From NCBI RefSeq assembly GCF_001039355.2, contig NW_019773859.1:329852-393851 (forward strand): a DNA stretch of 64,000 nucleotides. Direction: 5' to 3'. Shown piece by piece: positions 13,706-28,200 of the stretch. The notes under the pieces were generated by a model. That model saw only the letters and a list, made by a program, of their open reading frames with translations, had not been told where the DNA came from and did no database searches. Position numbers and translations under genes: made by a program. Within the stretch, counting starts at the first letter, position 1; every line of letters starts with the position of its first letter. The DNA comes from Lingula anatina (lineage: Eukaryota > Brachiopoda > Lingulata > Lingulida > Lingulidae).

Positions 13706-14281
13706 TTGTAGATTGTGCAGTGTTTTTCCATGACCTCTAAAACATGGCAATAATATAATAAGTCAATAACATTTCTCTGCAGGGATTTTTTCAGTACAGC
13801 AGTAAATCAAATCAGCAAACAAAATATCAGCCATCACAGACTTCCATCAGTGGCCGAGTTACTTCATAAAGAGTGGAAGGTCTTTGACCTTGGCAAGCTT
13901 AAAAAGCCCAAATCAGAAATGATATAGAATGACCTACATTTGCCCATGCCTTAAATGATAGAATTCTGAGAAAAGTACTCAGTATATCAAATGTAGATAT
14001 TATCCTGCATACTTCCATCCATTGCAGAGTAAGTTTTTTTTTCTTTTTTAGGTGAGATACAAATATGAAATTTCTGTGTAAAAAAATTCCAGTTTTTACT
14101 GTGATAGAGGTGCAATTGTGATTCTGGTTGTGCTAGACGTGATTTTTTTAAATGACAGTATAATCAAGAAAGTATTTGTTTTCTCCTCCTGTAGGAAGCT
14201 GTCGATTTGGAAGAGTCGCAATGTTTGCCAAATGTACCCTTATGGTTTGTTGGTGGTATTATTATTATAATACAAATTGCT

Positions 14282-14287
14282 ATTAAA
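14282..14287 (+). terminator. possible polyadenylation signal of LRRC27
   Basis: ATTAAA is followed after about 18 bases by a GT/T-rich stretch (14305-14325), the usual order for a cleavage site. It would give a 3' untranslated region of about 600 bases. Confidence 0.35.
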
Positions 14288-16206
14288 TTTAGTATAAAAT
14301 TTACTTTTGTGTCTTTTGTCTGTTACTTACTTATAAAAAATATTATTATGATATAACATAGGCTATGATCTTATAAATTTACAGTCCAAANNNNNNNNNN
14401 NNNNNNNNNNNNNNNNNNNNNNNNNNNNNNNNNNNNNNNNNNNNNNNNNNNNNNNNNNNNNNNNNNNNNNNNNNNNNNNNNNNNNNNNNNNNNNNNNNNN
14501 NNNNNNNNNNNNNNNNNNNNNNNNNNNNNNNNNNNNNNNNNNNNNNNNNNNNNNNNNNNNNNNNNNNNNNNNNNNNNNNNNNNNNNNNNNNNNNNNNNNN
14601 NNNNNNNNNNNNNNNNNNNNNNNNNNNNNNNNNNNNNNNNNNNNNNNNNNNNNNNNNNNNNNNNNNNNNNNNNNNNNNNNNNNNNNNNNNNNNNNNNNNN
14701 NNNNNNNNNNNNNNNNNNNNNNNNNNNNNNNNNNNNNNNNNNNNNNNNNNNNNNNNNNNNNNNNNNNNNNNNNNNNNNNNNNNNNNNNNNNNNNNNNNNN
14801 NNNNNNNNNNNNNNNNNNNNNNNNNNNNNNNNNNNNNNNNNNNNNNNAAAAAACTGGACTAATGACATAATCACCAAACAATATTGACTGAAGGAGTTGC
14901 CGCCAATTATTTCAACCTAGGAAATATTCTACCTTCATACGAGAGTGATGTCTGAGAGAAATGTTGCATTCTTGGATGACAGCGACATTTAGATATTGAA
15001 TTTTATAATAAAACTACTGACTTTGCTTTTGGTTAAAAAAAAAAAATCAGCAGACTTTATGGGGTGTGGCTGCCCTGCATTTGCTCTCAATCCTGACAAA
15101 TTTGCCCAAATGTTTGTCTTACCTTATTGGGATAAAAAGACCCCATTTCTGCATATGCTGGTATTAATGAAGAAATACAATTTTTGCTTATGACATGGTT
15201 TATTTAATTGCAGTTAGTTTTAATGATGGGATTACACAAGTTTGGAAGGTTCAACTTCAACATAAATAGTAATACCAAGAGCAGTGATCGAAACCAGCTA
15301 GTATTAAGACACCATGCTGTGCTTTGTACTTGTCAAAAACCAGTCTCTCAATCATAAGCAACCAACCCACTTAAAGTAACCTATGCGAATTGGCTCTTAA
15401 AGGTCTCATGCTGACCTATGCCTTAGACCCTTAGGTAACTTGCCTTACCAGTGCAGTGTGGACCTATAATGGACCTAAAATACATCTGGCACATGCATCC
15501 CAATATTGCATAGAATGTGACCACCATCTGTATCCAGGGTCAGTACTTCTTGACCAGTCAGGAACTAACTTAGGACATAAAACTACCCTTGTGATAGTAG
15601 CAGTATCATCATACACCTCAAAGCTTCACATGCTTGCACATAGACTTAGGCAGCATAGTACATCATTTCTGCATAATTCAATACATCATGTTGTCAATTA
15701 ATACACTTGTCTTTTAAGGGAAACTTAAATAGATAATAATAACAAGCAACTTAACAATCCATTCCACTTAATTTGATCACAGTAACAGCGAGTAAATTGC
15801 CAGAGCTTGCAGTTTTTGTGCTTGGCATACACATCAACAACGAGAAGTATAAAAGGCATAACCCATACTGTTAAATTATCATCCACATTTTATGGTCATA
15901 ATCAATTTGTGAACTACTGAAAATACCTTTAATGTCTAAGATACAAGTATCTCCCTTCTTAACTACTGATAGTTGGACTATTACTCTGTTTTTGTCACAT
16001 GTCCTGGATAGCCTTTTAAGGTTCATTCATAGTTCATATAATAACTATTCAGATTCAATCAGGACATTTGAAGGTGAAAGTAAATTTTTCAAACACCGGT
16101 CCAACTTAAGATCAATTCCATGCACTAATTCTGCTTTCTTTAAGAATTAGTGATAAAACAATGAAATAATGCAAGACAACAAATCCATTGTACAGTTCAT
16201 GCATGT
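14288..16206. other. intergenic space between LRRC27 and FAM193 3' ends
   Basis: The two genes converge here. The space contains the assembly gap and otherwise AT-rich sequence with no exon-like frame. The end next to 16206 must include the FAM193 3' untranslated region; an AATAAA on the minus strand at 15199-15204 is one candidate signal, about 1 kb after the stop. Confidence 0.5.
14391..14847. other. assembly gap (457 N)
   Basis: A run of 457 undetermined bases. Nothing can be said of its content; frames reported across it are artefacts. Confidence 1.
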
Positions 16207-19200
16207 TTAGCTGCAAGAAATGGAAGAACTCTTCTTGCCCTTGTTCAGGAGATCCTTGAAGTTGACATTTACCTGAAGTTTGGCACGAGTCTCGGCGGGT
16301 TTAGAATCCAAGCAGAACCTGACAGAGTAGAATACATGTGTAAATTTCTATGTGCACATAAAAGGAAAAAATAAAAATCAATATGATCATCCTACACATC
16401 TTGACTCTAAAGAATTCCATGCTGAACAGTTACTATTATTATCTTTTCTTGTTCAAATGTGCTGAATACAGGATTTAGACTGAAGGGCACAGTTCAAGTT
16501 CTACAACCTACCTCTTAAACTCCTCCAACTCTTTTTCATATTCATCCATATCTCCATTATCCAAGTCCAAATCTTGCTTGGGCATGAAAATTTCATCTGA
16601 AGTAAAATGGGGGAAAAGCTGAGAAAATGGCTCTGGACTACAAGAAGTGTATGTTCTAATTTTTATGTCATAAGTTCAATGCAATAAAATTCTAAAACAA
16701 TATACTTTGTTGCAAGGTCTGAGAGTTTGACTCTTGATGTTCTTGCTAAGACATTTCAAGGTCACTCACCAATAGTTGCTGCAGCAGCTGCAGACTTCTT
16801 CTTTTTCTTGCTCTTGCTTTTAGTCTGGTTGTTGCTGGGTGAGGTTTCCTCCTGTCCGCTGGTTGGGGACACTTTCCCATTCATCAGCTGACCTTTGTCA
16901 TTCACCCCTTGTTTGGACTTCTGCTGAATCCTTGGACTCTGAGTAGCCTGGGGCACCTGTTTCTGCTGATGATTGAAATCCAACTGTTGTTGCTGTTGAT
17001 TTTTACTCAGTTGTTTTTGCTGCTGCTGCTGCTGTTGAAGCTTCTGATTGCAGACCATGGATTGTGGTGTCTTGTTGTTAGTTTCCTGGGGCTGTTGCTG
17101 TAACTTGCCATGCTGTTGTTGTTGTACCTGCTGTTGTTTCCCACCATGCTGTTGTTTAGCTGGCCTTTGCTGCTGTTGCTCTTGAATTATCTGACCATTG
17201 GCAATTTTAGCCACTGTGGTATCTGAGCTCTGATTACCTTTACTTTCCTGTTGGCCTGGTTTGGACTTGTTTTTCCTCGCTTTCCCTTGTGGTAAGGCTT
17301 CCCCACCAGTGCCAATAGTATTGATTTCATTTGTGGTTGTCACTTTACTTTTCCCTTGTTGCACCTTGCTTTGCTTGTCCTTGTTGTTTTGTTTGCTGAG
17401 CTTTGGCACTTCTGGCTTTTCTGTAGTGGTTGGTTCCGCAGGGGTGATTTGGCTACCAGCTTTCTGCTCTGCAGAGGATGATGTATCTTGCTGTTGGTTG
17501 CTAGTGTCTTTGAGCTTGTTTTTCTTTTTCCTGACATTCTGCTGCTGCTGCTGTTGTTGTTGTTGTTGCAGCTGAAGCTGGCGTTGCTGCTGCTGTTGCT
17601 GTTTCTCCAATTCCTCCTTTCTCTTCTGCTCTTTCTCTCTCTCTTGCTGCTCTGCCAACTTTCGGGCCCTTTCTTCTGCCTGTAATTAAAAGCAACTTGC
17701 TCAGTTCAATATCAAACTTGACTTCTACTCCCTTACTAAAAACACCTGCACTAAGTTATTGCATAAAAATATCAACTTTTTAAGCTGGCTAACCCCCCTT
17801 TCAGAACTTCACCTGAATGTGAACCATGCAATACCTGCTAGTATGTTTCAGCAAAAACAGTTTGACAATCATGATAACAAAGGAACTTTAAGTCACATTC
17901 TCTTTTGAATCCCTGACCTTTTTCTGTTTCTGCCTGGCTCTCTTTGCAGCTTTGGCACTAAGTTGTTTCTCTCCATTGGAATCTCCACCATTGATGAAGT
18001 TGACCAATTCCTCAAGGCCCATGCGTGTGACAGGATCCTCATGGGGCTGTGGCTGAGCTGGCTCCTGCTTGTGAGGCTGCTGTTGGAGAAGCTGGATCTC
18101 CTGGTGTTGACACTCTTCGCGCTCTTCACGATCAGGGTGGTACTCGTTCTTACGTTTCAATTTTAGTCGCAACCGATCTCTCATCTCGAGGAAATTTTTG
18201 CTTGTTGGTGCATTGGGAGGCTGAAGAAAAGAAGTCACAGTTGTGAAAACATGCCTTTTACAACAGTGCAAGACTTACCTTTTCCTTTTAGTGTTTTTAA
18301 TTCAGAATATAATGGCATATTGCATTGACAAATAACCCTCCAAGAGATATTTACATGTAAGTGAAGATAAAATAAATTCACAAAACTGTCTAAACTTAAT
18401 GAAGTTTTAACACTTACATTGCCATGCCCAAAGAATTCACAGTAACAGCAGTCACAGTATTTGCCATCCTTCTGGTTGGATGTGGAAGTGGAAGAGCTCT
18501 GTTCTGAACAACTATCCTCATCATACGTGTCATCATGGTGACCATCACATTCAGGATCGGCACAGCCTGTTGATGTCCCCACACTTACATTATTCATAGC
18601 AGCTGAGTTACCCAGTGGGCCGCCATACATTCCGCTGGAATCCATACCTGCTGTGGGAGGAGGTGGCTTGGACAGGCCTTGCCCGGTGTTGTTGTTGTTG
18701 TGGAGATGATTGCACGGGTGAGGGAGATTGAGATTCAGCCCAGCACCAAATGCTTGACTGACCAACTCTTCAGCTGTCCCTGGAGGTAGCACTGGCAGCT
18801 TCATAGACTCCAGGGAGAGTTGGTGGGCAGAGGCCGAGGACGCTGGTACTGACGTGAATGTATTGGTGGTATTTGACAGAGGAAAATGACTGACAGAGAA
18901 AGGATTACTGGTTGGACTATGTTTCAGACAGTGGTCCAGATATCCAGGATCCACTTTCCCACCAAAACTCATACCAGCAGGGGATGCCAAATTTGGATGC
19001 TGTGGTGCTTTACTCACAGGTTGGTTAAACGTCGTCCTGTTTATTGGTTTCAGGTTCTTAAAACAGTTCTCTTTCTGTGCAACATGGTCAGCTAGAGTGG
19101 GCATAGGAGCAGCCAGTGAGGTTTTGCTGTTTCCAACTGTGCTGTGAGGAGCCGATGCTTTTGATGGGCTTGAAAATACATTCTGGTCTATGGAGAAAGG

Positions 19201-22200
19201 AGGCCGCTGATCTCCTCCAAGAAACGTATTTGCATTGAGCAATGGAGGAGGGGGTCCATTCAGCAACTCTGACCCAAGGCTGCTTCCAAACTTAGCATGA
19301 GGAAACATAAAGTTTGTATGGTCATAAACATTATCCCATTCAGAATACGCATTATAAATGTGCTCATGAAGGGCTTCTTGGGAATCCAGGTCTAAGTTCA
19401 AATTGAGAGGCTGTTTCTTTTGAGGTTGGATGATGGGTTTGGGGAAGTGTTGTAGAGGAGTGTGCAGATCATATAGCTGAGGATGGAGAAAAGGTCTCAC
19501 AGCCTGTGGTCCGGCCAGCCCCTGTAAACTGTTAGACCCATGGATGTGAGGGTACAGGTTGAAGGATGCGGGTGTGTTTGTCATGGACACCGGTGGTTGA
19601 GGGAGCGATGTTGGTATGGTCTTCCCAAGCTGCTGAAGACATGCATGACACTGGCACTGGTTCTCCTCCAGCTTCTTCTGAAAACAGAAAAACAAATGAT
19701 TATGTCACAATGCTTAACCTATAATGATAATGAACTTACAAACAAGAGCATAGACATAACTCAGTTTAAGACAATTTAAATGACTGCTAAATCAACAAGT
19801 AGTAAAAACCCATTTAAAAGCATATAAACATGCTTTGGGGAAACACCAAATTATGTATAATTGAATCAAAATGACTGAAGTATTTACCTGCTCCAGCTGA
19901 GCTTGAGCCCTAGCCCTCTGAGCAATGGCCTGAGCTTGCAAACACTGAGGACAGGAACACTGGGCTACACCATCACCAGACTTTGGCACTGGGTTAGACC
20001 ACTGGTCTGGGCTTTCACCCACAACATCTGCAGTCTTCACTCCACTAACATTTTCCATTTCTCCCTTCTCTTGTCCTTCTTCCTCCTCATCTTCATCTTC
20101 CTCATTGTCCTCATCATCATCGTCGTCATCCTCACCCTCATCATCGTCGTCTTCAGCCTCATCATCACCCTCTTCACCCTTTGAATCCTGCCCACCTGTG
20201 TCCTGGGTTTCTGATGCTTCTACATATTCTTCATTGCTGCAAAACAAGTGTCATAGTTCGATGATTACAAACAAAAAATATAAATAATAAATAAATAATT
20301 TTTTTTTTAATTTTGGCACTTTGAAAACAAAACTGAAACAGAAAGTTATCATTCACGTCCCAGGCACTGTATGTTCCAAAAGGCATAAATCAAAAACCTT
20401 CACAAGTCTTTTCTCACAAAATTTGTGCTGAAGACTAAGATATAAGGAAGATAACGAACATTTAAGAACCAACGTATGGATTTTGAGCAGCTGAACTAAA
20501 CAGGGCATCCAACAGACTGAGTATTAAACTCTATACTCATTTCCAAAATAAACTTACTCAGAGTTGTCCTGATTTTCATCAAAGGGCAGTGTAAGCCTCT
20601 CTGGGTCCACAATAATAGGACTAGAAGAGCCACTACTAGAAGTGGTGCTGGACACTGATGGGGGGTCCACATCAATGACATAGCGTGAGGGGTCGTAGTG
20701 CGGCAGGGGAAGAGGTAAGTGAGTGTTCATCCCATCACTGACCTCTGGGCTGATAATACCACAAGTTATCATATGGGAAATAGTGCATTCATCACAAGAA
20801 CACCTGAAATGAAACATATGAGTTGTTAAAAAAGTTTCACAAAAAAACCAAATATTACTTCACTTGGTGAGAGGAAATTACTTTTTTCTTTGCCAGTTAA
20901 ACAGGTTAGACGATGGAATTTTGGTTTAAATGTTTAACTGGCTTTAAAAAATTGAGTGTATGTCTGAAACAAATACTATGCAAATGACAATATAACAAAG
21001 ACTTAAAAGCTCTTTTTGTACTTTAAACAATAAACAGAATTCATTGTGAACCCATGTGCCTGAGACAACAAAAACTGTCTGACACTGAAAATCTGATTCT
21101 AATTTTCCTCATTACTCTGCCTTCTTTTATAACTTGGGATAGAAATGGAGGCTTTTGTTTGCTTTTGTACCTACTGAATATTTAAAGAAATTTCTTTCCA
21201 ATCTTTAGGCCAGTCAAATGAGGCAACAACCTCTTGTGACCCAAGGTATTTCACAAATACACACACCTTTTCCTGTGACAGTTGGGACATTCCACATGCA
21301 TCTCTGTCGCCTGAGGTTTTGGGCCAGCTAACAGTGTCTTCATGGTCTCTGTGAACTGGACCTCAAGGCTAAGAAGGAATAAAAAAATAATACTCTTGTC
21401 CTTCAGGTATTTTAACTTAACAAACAACCATGATAGAGTTTACTATGAATTAGAACAATTCTTTTTTTTATTCCAATGTAGTTAAATGCATTCCCTCATT
21501 TTACAATACTGTGGCATTTAACACACAATATCCAATCTGTATTACTTACTTGTGCTGTTGAGTTTTGCTGGTATTATTTTTAAGAACTTGTTGCTCCAAT
21601 AGTTTTCTTTGTGCTTTGAAAAATTCCCAATCTTCCTTAAGCATCTTCTGTTTGGCTTTCAGGGCAGACTAAGAAAACAATAATATACAATTATAAAACA
21701 GTGTTGCTGTTCAATTAGTCAACATGTTTCAAACTTGACACGAAAACAAGTGACAAATATTAACAAACCACATTTAAATGAAATCATATTTTGTTAAAAA
21801 AAGGTGTGTGGCATCTCCATGAACTTGCAGATAAATAAGCATAATTTAAAAAAATAAATTTTTTGTTTATCTCTTAGTACATGCGTACAGAAAATTAAAC
21901 ACTAATTTAATGGTCAGGTCAGTGAAAGTCTTTTTACGGACAACATACTACTGAAAATGAAGGAGCAAAAACTTCCCAGTGTCAAAACTCATTACTCACC
22001 TGTTCTTCATTGTATTCCTCCATGAGATGCTGGCAATCCCTCCACACTACAGACACCACTGAGAGTTCATTGTCAAACTTGAGATAACTGTGCAGCAGAT
22101 TTGGATAGGTATCCTCATGATATGACTCCTTAGATGCTGCTCCCAGCCTGCAGAAAATACAGACAAATAACTGGAGAAATTGACTATATGGCTGTAAATC

Positions 22201-25200
22201 AGCAGCATTCTTTAACTCGATTTTTTTCTCACCTAAATCAAACTGTAGAAATAAACACCCTTGTAACTGGCTGCTGGATGTGTTTTATAGAAACTATGAA
22301 TAACACCATACAAGCTCAATGGCCTCATGCCAGGTACAAAGGATCCAAATATATGTGATGATATAACTGTCCTGGATTAGAGACTTACCTGAGCTGAGTG
22401 AGCAGCATGGGCAGATTGTTCTGAACCAAAGGATCAGAGTATATGATACTGTGAAGAAGGTGCTTGTTGTGTAGCTCCCATGTCAAATTGAATTTTTTAA
22501 GATGCTCTGTCTCCTGAAAAAGCAATTTCAACAACATTGACTAGACTTCAAAAAAGTTGGATATACAATCACTTAAATAAACTCAAACCCTTAATCAAAT
22601 GGTCACAATTTTTAAGTTGAAAGACAAAGACATAAAGCAGTGTTTTCTTTCTGTTAATTCATTTCCTTAATACTCTTTCAGGTTACTTACCAACTCTGTC
22701 ATGAAAGATGAAATGGTTTTTGCAGCTTTACAGAGATTGCTGTATTCCTCCAGCAGCATGGAAACAAATTGTTTGGCTTGTGCAGGCGTCTTCTGGCCTT
22801 GGTTGAGCTGTTTGAGAAGTCGCACCTTCATCTCTATGACATATTCTCTTGCCTGGGACTCTAACCGCTGGAAAAGCTGGTGTGGGTCCCTTAGGCAAAG
22901 CCTACAATTGAAATAGCAATTCTATATAAAATCTTACATATAGATAAATTCACTACAAATAATAAAGAACTAATGTTTTACTAAAATGCTAATTTCACAC
23001 ACTTTCTAGCTGGAAAAGCACCAGCTCTTGGTTTGCAAGTGAGTAATTATTGTCACACCTGACTGTAGACTGCTGAACCATATAATCATCTGCATAGTGC
23101 TAAAATGGTTGTAACTCAAATTACCTGTGTACCAGATCTTTCATTTTATTCAAGTCTGGTAAAGCTTCAGTCTCCCCCTCATTCTCATTCTCCTCCAACC
23201 CTGTGCCAGCCTGTCTGTAAACACAGCGTACAACATGCCGCACCTCCATCCAACACTGCTGCAACTCCTGGGTCTCCTTGTGGTGCTCATTTTCAATTTC
23301 CCTGAAAATTTCCAATTTTAATATTGGCATCAGTCAGGAAGGAGCTGTATATTCTTTAGATTTTAGCTGAAAGTGTTCTTTTTAATTTGAGACTAATTTT
23401 CCATTCCTATCAGTGTGTCACTTCTTTCTTGGTAAAGTGGTAAACAATAGATCCAATCATTTGAATTCTGTGATGTTGGCAATCCTAAATTGCACTAGTA
23501 CACACACTTAAAAAAAGACTGAGGTTGAGAGTGGCACAAACCTCACTGGTTCAAAGAAAGTGATGTACCTTCTTTCAGTGCAAGCCTCACAAGTACAGAG
23601 GGTTCCATTGGGTGTGGTGGGCTCAGACGCAGGAGTTAACATACTGTCTGTGAGAGTGAAGGGCTGATTCGCATCCATGCGCAGCTCTTGCTCCTTCAAT
23701 GAAAATTATGTACTAGTAATCATACATTAACAAACAGTGCAATACAAAAGAATACAACAGAATATAATCAATGAAATATAATACAATCTTTACAATACAA
23801 TACAATACAATACAATACAATACAATACAATACAGTCCTGATCACTGAAGATCTAGAGTGATTTCAAGAAATACAAGTTTGCATAAGCTTTACTATGTTC
23901 AGTACGCATGCAATGCCCTGTTTTTAAAGCATTGTAAATTTAGCCTTTGTATTGTAACAAAAATCTTTGTTATCAACAACTTCAAGAAAACTCCCCTGGA
24001 TCAGTCATGTTCCTCATACTACTAAGTAAATGCTAAATGCAATAGTATTTTTATATGATCAAGAGATATCTTAAAGGTCAAACAGTATTGGAGTATTCTC
24101 TTACCAAGAATGAGGTATCTATGCCAGCTTTCTTTTCTTCCTCTTCTACAGTCTTTCTACATTCAGGACACACCCAAAGTGGCAACTGAAAGTGCAAGCA
24201 TTAATCCTAGATGTCATATGTTTCTTAAATGCAAATCATTATAATCCTGACATTCTGGCTAAGTGATCATCCTCGGGATTGTAAAATTTCAAAAGTTCAA
24301 AGAAAATTCATTTAGTCTTAAATCAAATATTACAAGGCCAAGCCATACACTGCAATATTAAGTTGAAAAATCATGTCTTTCTAAAAGCACTGAATGAGCT
24401 TAAAAACAACAGTACAACCAGCATTTTTACTAATATTCCAATATATATATATATATTGGAACATCAACATATTTTATTCAAAAATATGAATTTGGACTTT
24501 TTGATAAATTTATCTTCTGAAAATTAACTATTATAATTGATACAACTTCTAACTGAGAAAATAAATAAAAGCACTACCTTTAGTGGGCACGAATGTGTAA
24601 TAAAACCAGTTTTTAAATCTGCAGAAACTATGCCCTAATCACATTTATATAGTTTTAATACTTAGATGTCACTCAACCAGTCCCCCCCTCCCAAACCGTT
24701 TGATCTTATTGTGATACGACTGTGGGCTATATAAAAGTCAATACCACAATACCACTGCTGAACTTACTTGAGTGAGCCCCATAGCTGCAGCCTTTTCCTT
24801 TTCTGACTCTGAAAAATGTACAACTCAAACAATGAAACATTGAAAGACAAGAAAATGAATTTGGAGACGTTTGTAATCAGTTGCTTTTTTGAAATTGGCA
24901 AATCATGTAGGAAATTGACATAACTGAATGATCCATCACCATGAACCAAGTTCATTTTCAAAGACCCATATTTTGTAATATTAAGGCTTGATCTCCGTAT
25001 GCATATTTTATTTATTAGACATTGTTTTACATGTTGGCATTTTGGTAGCAGTTAACAATTTACATCATTATTACTAACATCTAAAGTGGGCTGAAGTAAA
25101 CTTATGCTATTTAGGTTCTGTAACTCTGAAGTCATGAGATGATACTAAATAACCTACAACTTATGCTTTAAAAAGACAAGAGAAATGTCTGCACACATTG

Positions 25201-28200
25201 TAATGCTGCTGACGTAAACACCACTTGTCATGAAATACTATTATCTTGAGAAGCTATTTATGGTATGTTATCTGAGTGCTCATCTATGCTATACTTTTCC
25301 TTCCTTAAGAGTTTGTGACAGTGACCACAGATTGCCCATCCCATCAATTACCTTTATTGGCTTCCTCTATTTCTTTCAAGTGACTAGGTCTTTCACAACG
25401 GCAAAGCAGGCATCTCTCACCGCCAAGATATGGGTTAGGGCCCCTGGAGAAATTGGGCACTGGATCATCAGAGTCTTCTCCTGCATCCATCAATCTCTCA
25501 ATTTCTTTCATTTCTTCAAGATCCTACAGGCAAATAAGATAATTTGCATTAGTACAAATAATTCAATAATGTCTGAACCATTTCATATTTGATGGAAGGC
25601 AACACCCATCATTTACACTGACATATATCCTAAATCTAACCTTCAAACATGACAAGAAACTAGACATCACAATCAACAGACTCTCAAGCCATTAAAATTT
25701 CTTAATAAAACCTTCTAGTACAGATTGAAATAAATGTCAGAGGAAAAACTATCAGAATATAATATTAAACAATTTTATCAATAAAAACTGGCTGGAAATT
25801 GCTGTTATAAAAAGAGTGACCATTTAGATTCATTGCAGTTTTACATCAGTAGCTCTCCTTTTCCATATTTTGCCTATAGATCAGTATGAGACACTGGCCA
25901 AATATATGGCAACCTAAATGCATCCGAAGACTTCATGTTGGCAAATACCATGAATACAAATTCAATCTTGCCATCCATACCCAGTGCAGGGTTGATCAAT
26001 AATGTCTGATAGCATTTCTGCATGAGAAAAGAACACACAGAATAATTCTGGTGCTTTGGCGCACATCTTCATTCATTTGATTAGTCAATTTCTCTGCAGA
26101 ACAACACAGAGTTCACATTTATTCTACCATATTTTTATTTAACCAGAAATAAAAAAACAACACATTTACAACCAAATGAGTGATTTGTAGAAAACTGTTC
26201 CAAAATATATCTGCTATTTTTTTTTTTTTTTTTTTGCCCCTGGCAAGATTTCAATTTAGAGGCATGAGCACTGCAATCACTAAGGTAATATAACAAAAGT
26301 GAGCTGTGTTTGACCTATAAAGTTTATATATAGAAGTAGCTAATTCTGTCTGGGAGGAGAGGGAAATGAACAGCTGCACTGTATATACAGCTGTTTCATA
26401 TATAAATATAAACATATATTAATATAAACATAGCAGACATCTTAGGCTGCGAGAAATTTGTACTTGAATGAATGTACAGCAATAGGATGTATCAGTTATA
26501 CAAAGCCATATCTTAAAACAATGTCGCACTAACCTACAAAGGTTACACACAAAGGATCAAAAATATTCCACTGGGGGTAGGGGGGCGGGGAGGGGGGCAA
26601 GTATCTGTGCTGCCATTATTGGTTGAATGAACATTAAGGAGAATTTAAAAAATAATAATACAATTACCTTGAAATCAAACAGAGCAGGCACATAAATCCT
26701 AGGCATTCAAGAGATTTCAAATGTAACACACAGACACTAATACCAAGCTCTACTAGCAACTAGGTATAAAAGAATGCAGGCCAAATTCCTCCTTTGCTGA
26801 AATCCCAGCTGCACTGCAGCCCATCTCCCATTTATATATATCTCAACATGTATTGATCATGAACTTGCATACAAACAACAGGCTTTTATGTCAAATCAAT
26901 AAATGTAAGAGTTCCACAGATGAGTCTTATAATAATCATCAATTTTTGTTTTAACATATATAAATATTCTCTGACATACAAAAGCACACACATACTCATA
27001 AGCACATGCATTCATATCAAATTTTCATGAAGTAAAAACCCTACTGGACTGTAATTGGCTTATTAGAATGTGAATCCCACTCAACCCTCATGCTTCCATT
27101 AATGGGGGTTCCAATGTGTATTTCTGGTTGTATCACTGCCTTCACTGCACTTAAAGCTTAAGAAAACTGGTTCTAAAAATTCAGTGCCAATCTGTCAAAC
27201 ATATCCAAGCATAGCAATCAGGCAATGACAAGTATGTGCTTGAAACCCCTGCCTGCTGTACACAGGGAACTATTCTATTGGCTGTTCCAAACAAGGACAA
27301 ATTTCTGGTTCACCTGTGCACCACTAGGTTTGCTAACACCAGGGATAAAGGGAGCATAGCTGAAGAGAAACTGCCTTGGCACTGTCAAGACTTCATGCTC
27401 TTGGTTTGCAAATTACAAAGACAGAAATTAAGTATGGCAAAAAAATATTAAATGGAACCGAAAATACCAAAAGCATCTAAAGAGAATGAAGGTTGGAGGA
27501 AATTTAATACAAAGTAAAATACATAATAATTTCAACTACACAAAAAAATGTAACTGGTTCTGATTGCATTCATAGTAACTTAACATCCTTAGAATTTGAA
27601 TCTACATAGTTGACTTTATAAACACAAATACTAGCCTAGCAGGATATTAACACTGTACACAGCAATGCTGGATTTAATTGCCTTTTGTCTTAAAATCAGC
27701 TGAGGACAACAACTTATAAAGTGAGGAACTTATTACATTCCTAACATGACTGAAAATAATGTTAACTTCTAAAGACATGATATTGTCTAGACATGATGCA
27801 CTTGAAACTTAATTCATGGATATCTACTAGCAAAGAAAGACATGCATTAGTGACCCCTGTTAAAATTATGTGATATATGCCAAAACATGAAAGATGTAAG
27901 TATAGTTATCTTTACAATGGCGTTTAGTTAGTGCATCCATCTTACTGCAGGAGGACTTGATCTTTTACATACCCCCTTCCTCCTAAAGTGGCACATTGCT
28001 AAAAAGGAAACGTTTTGCAACCGAAAGCCCTGAGAATAAGGTAAGGCTACCTTGCTCATTTACCAGATATGGAGACAACCATAAACTAACTTCTGCAAGC
28101 AAGGAGTAGGTCAGGAATTGTTTCCCATCTGAAGACCACCCTCTGATATCACAGGGGCATCTAGGACAGATGTTACAAAATTGAAGAGTCAAATTTCAAC

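Noticed and set aside
14363-14881. Two long minus-strand frames
   Set aside because: They run through the 457-base N gap and have no sequence support.
16909-17685. Leucine- and cysteine-rich plus-strand frames
   Set aside because: They are the antisense reading of the FAM193 poly-Q exon.
19903-20287. Serine- and isoleucine-rich plus-strand frames
   Set aside because: They are antisense to the acidic GAT/GAA-rich exon 13 of FAM193.
23791-23834. Regular short repeats that could suggest a repeat array with spacers
   Set aside because: It is a plain pentanucleotide microsatellite without spacers, in an animal genome.
27983-28192. 69-codon minus-strand frame in FAM193 intron 1
   Set aside because: Random composition; FAM193 exons 1 and 2 already join in phase without it.
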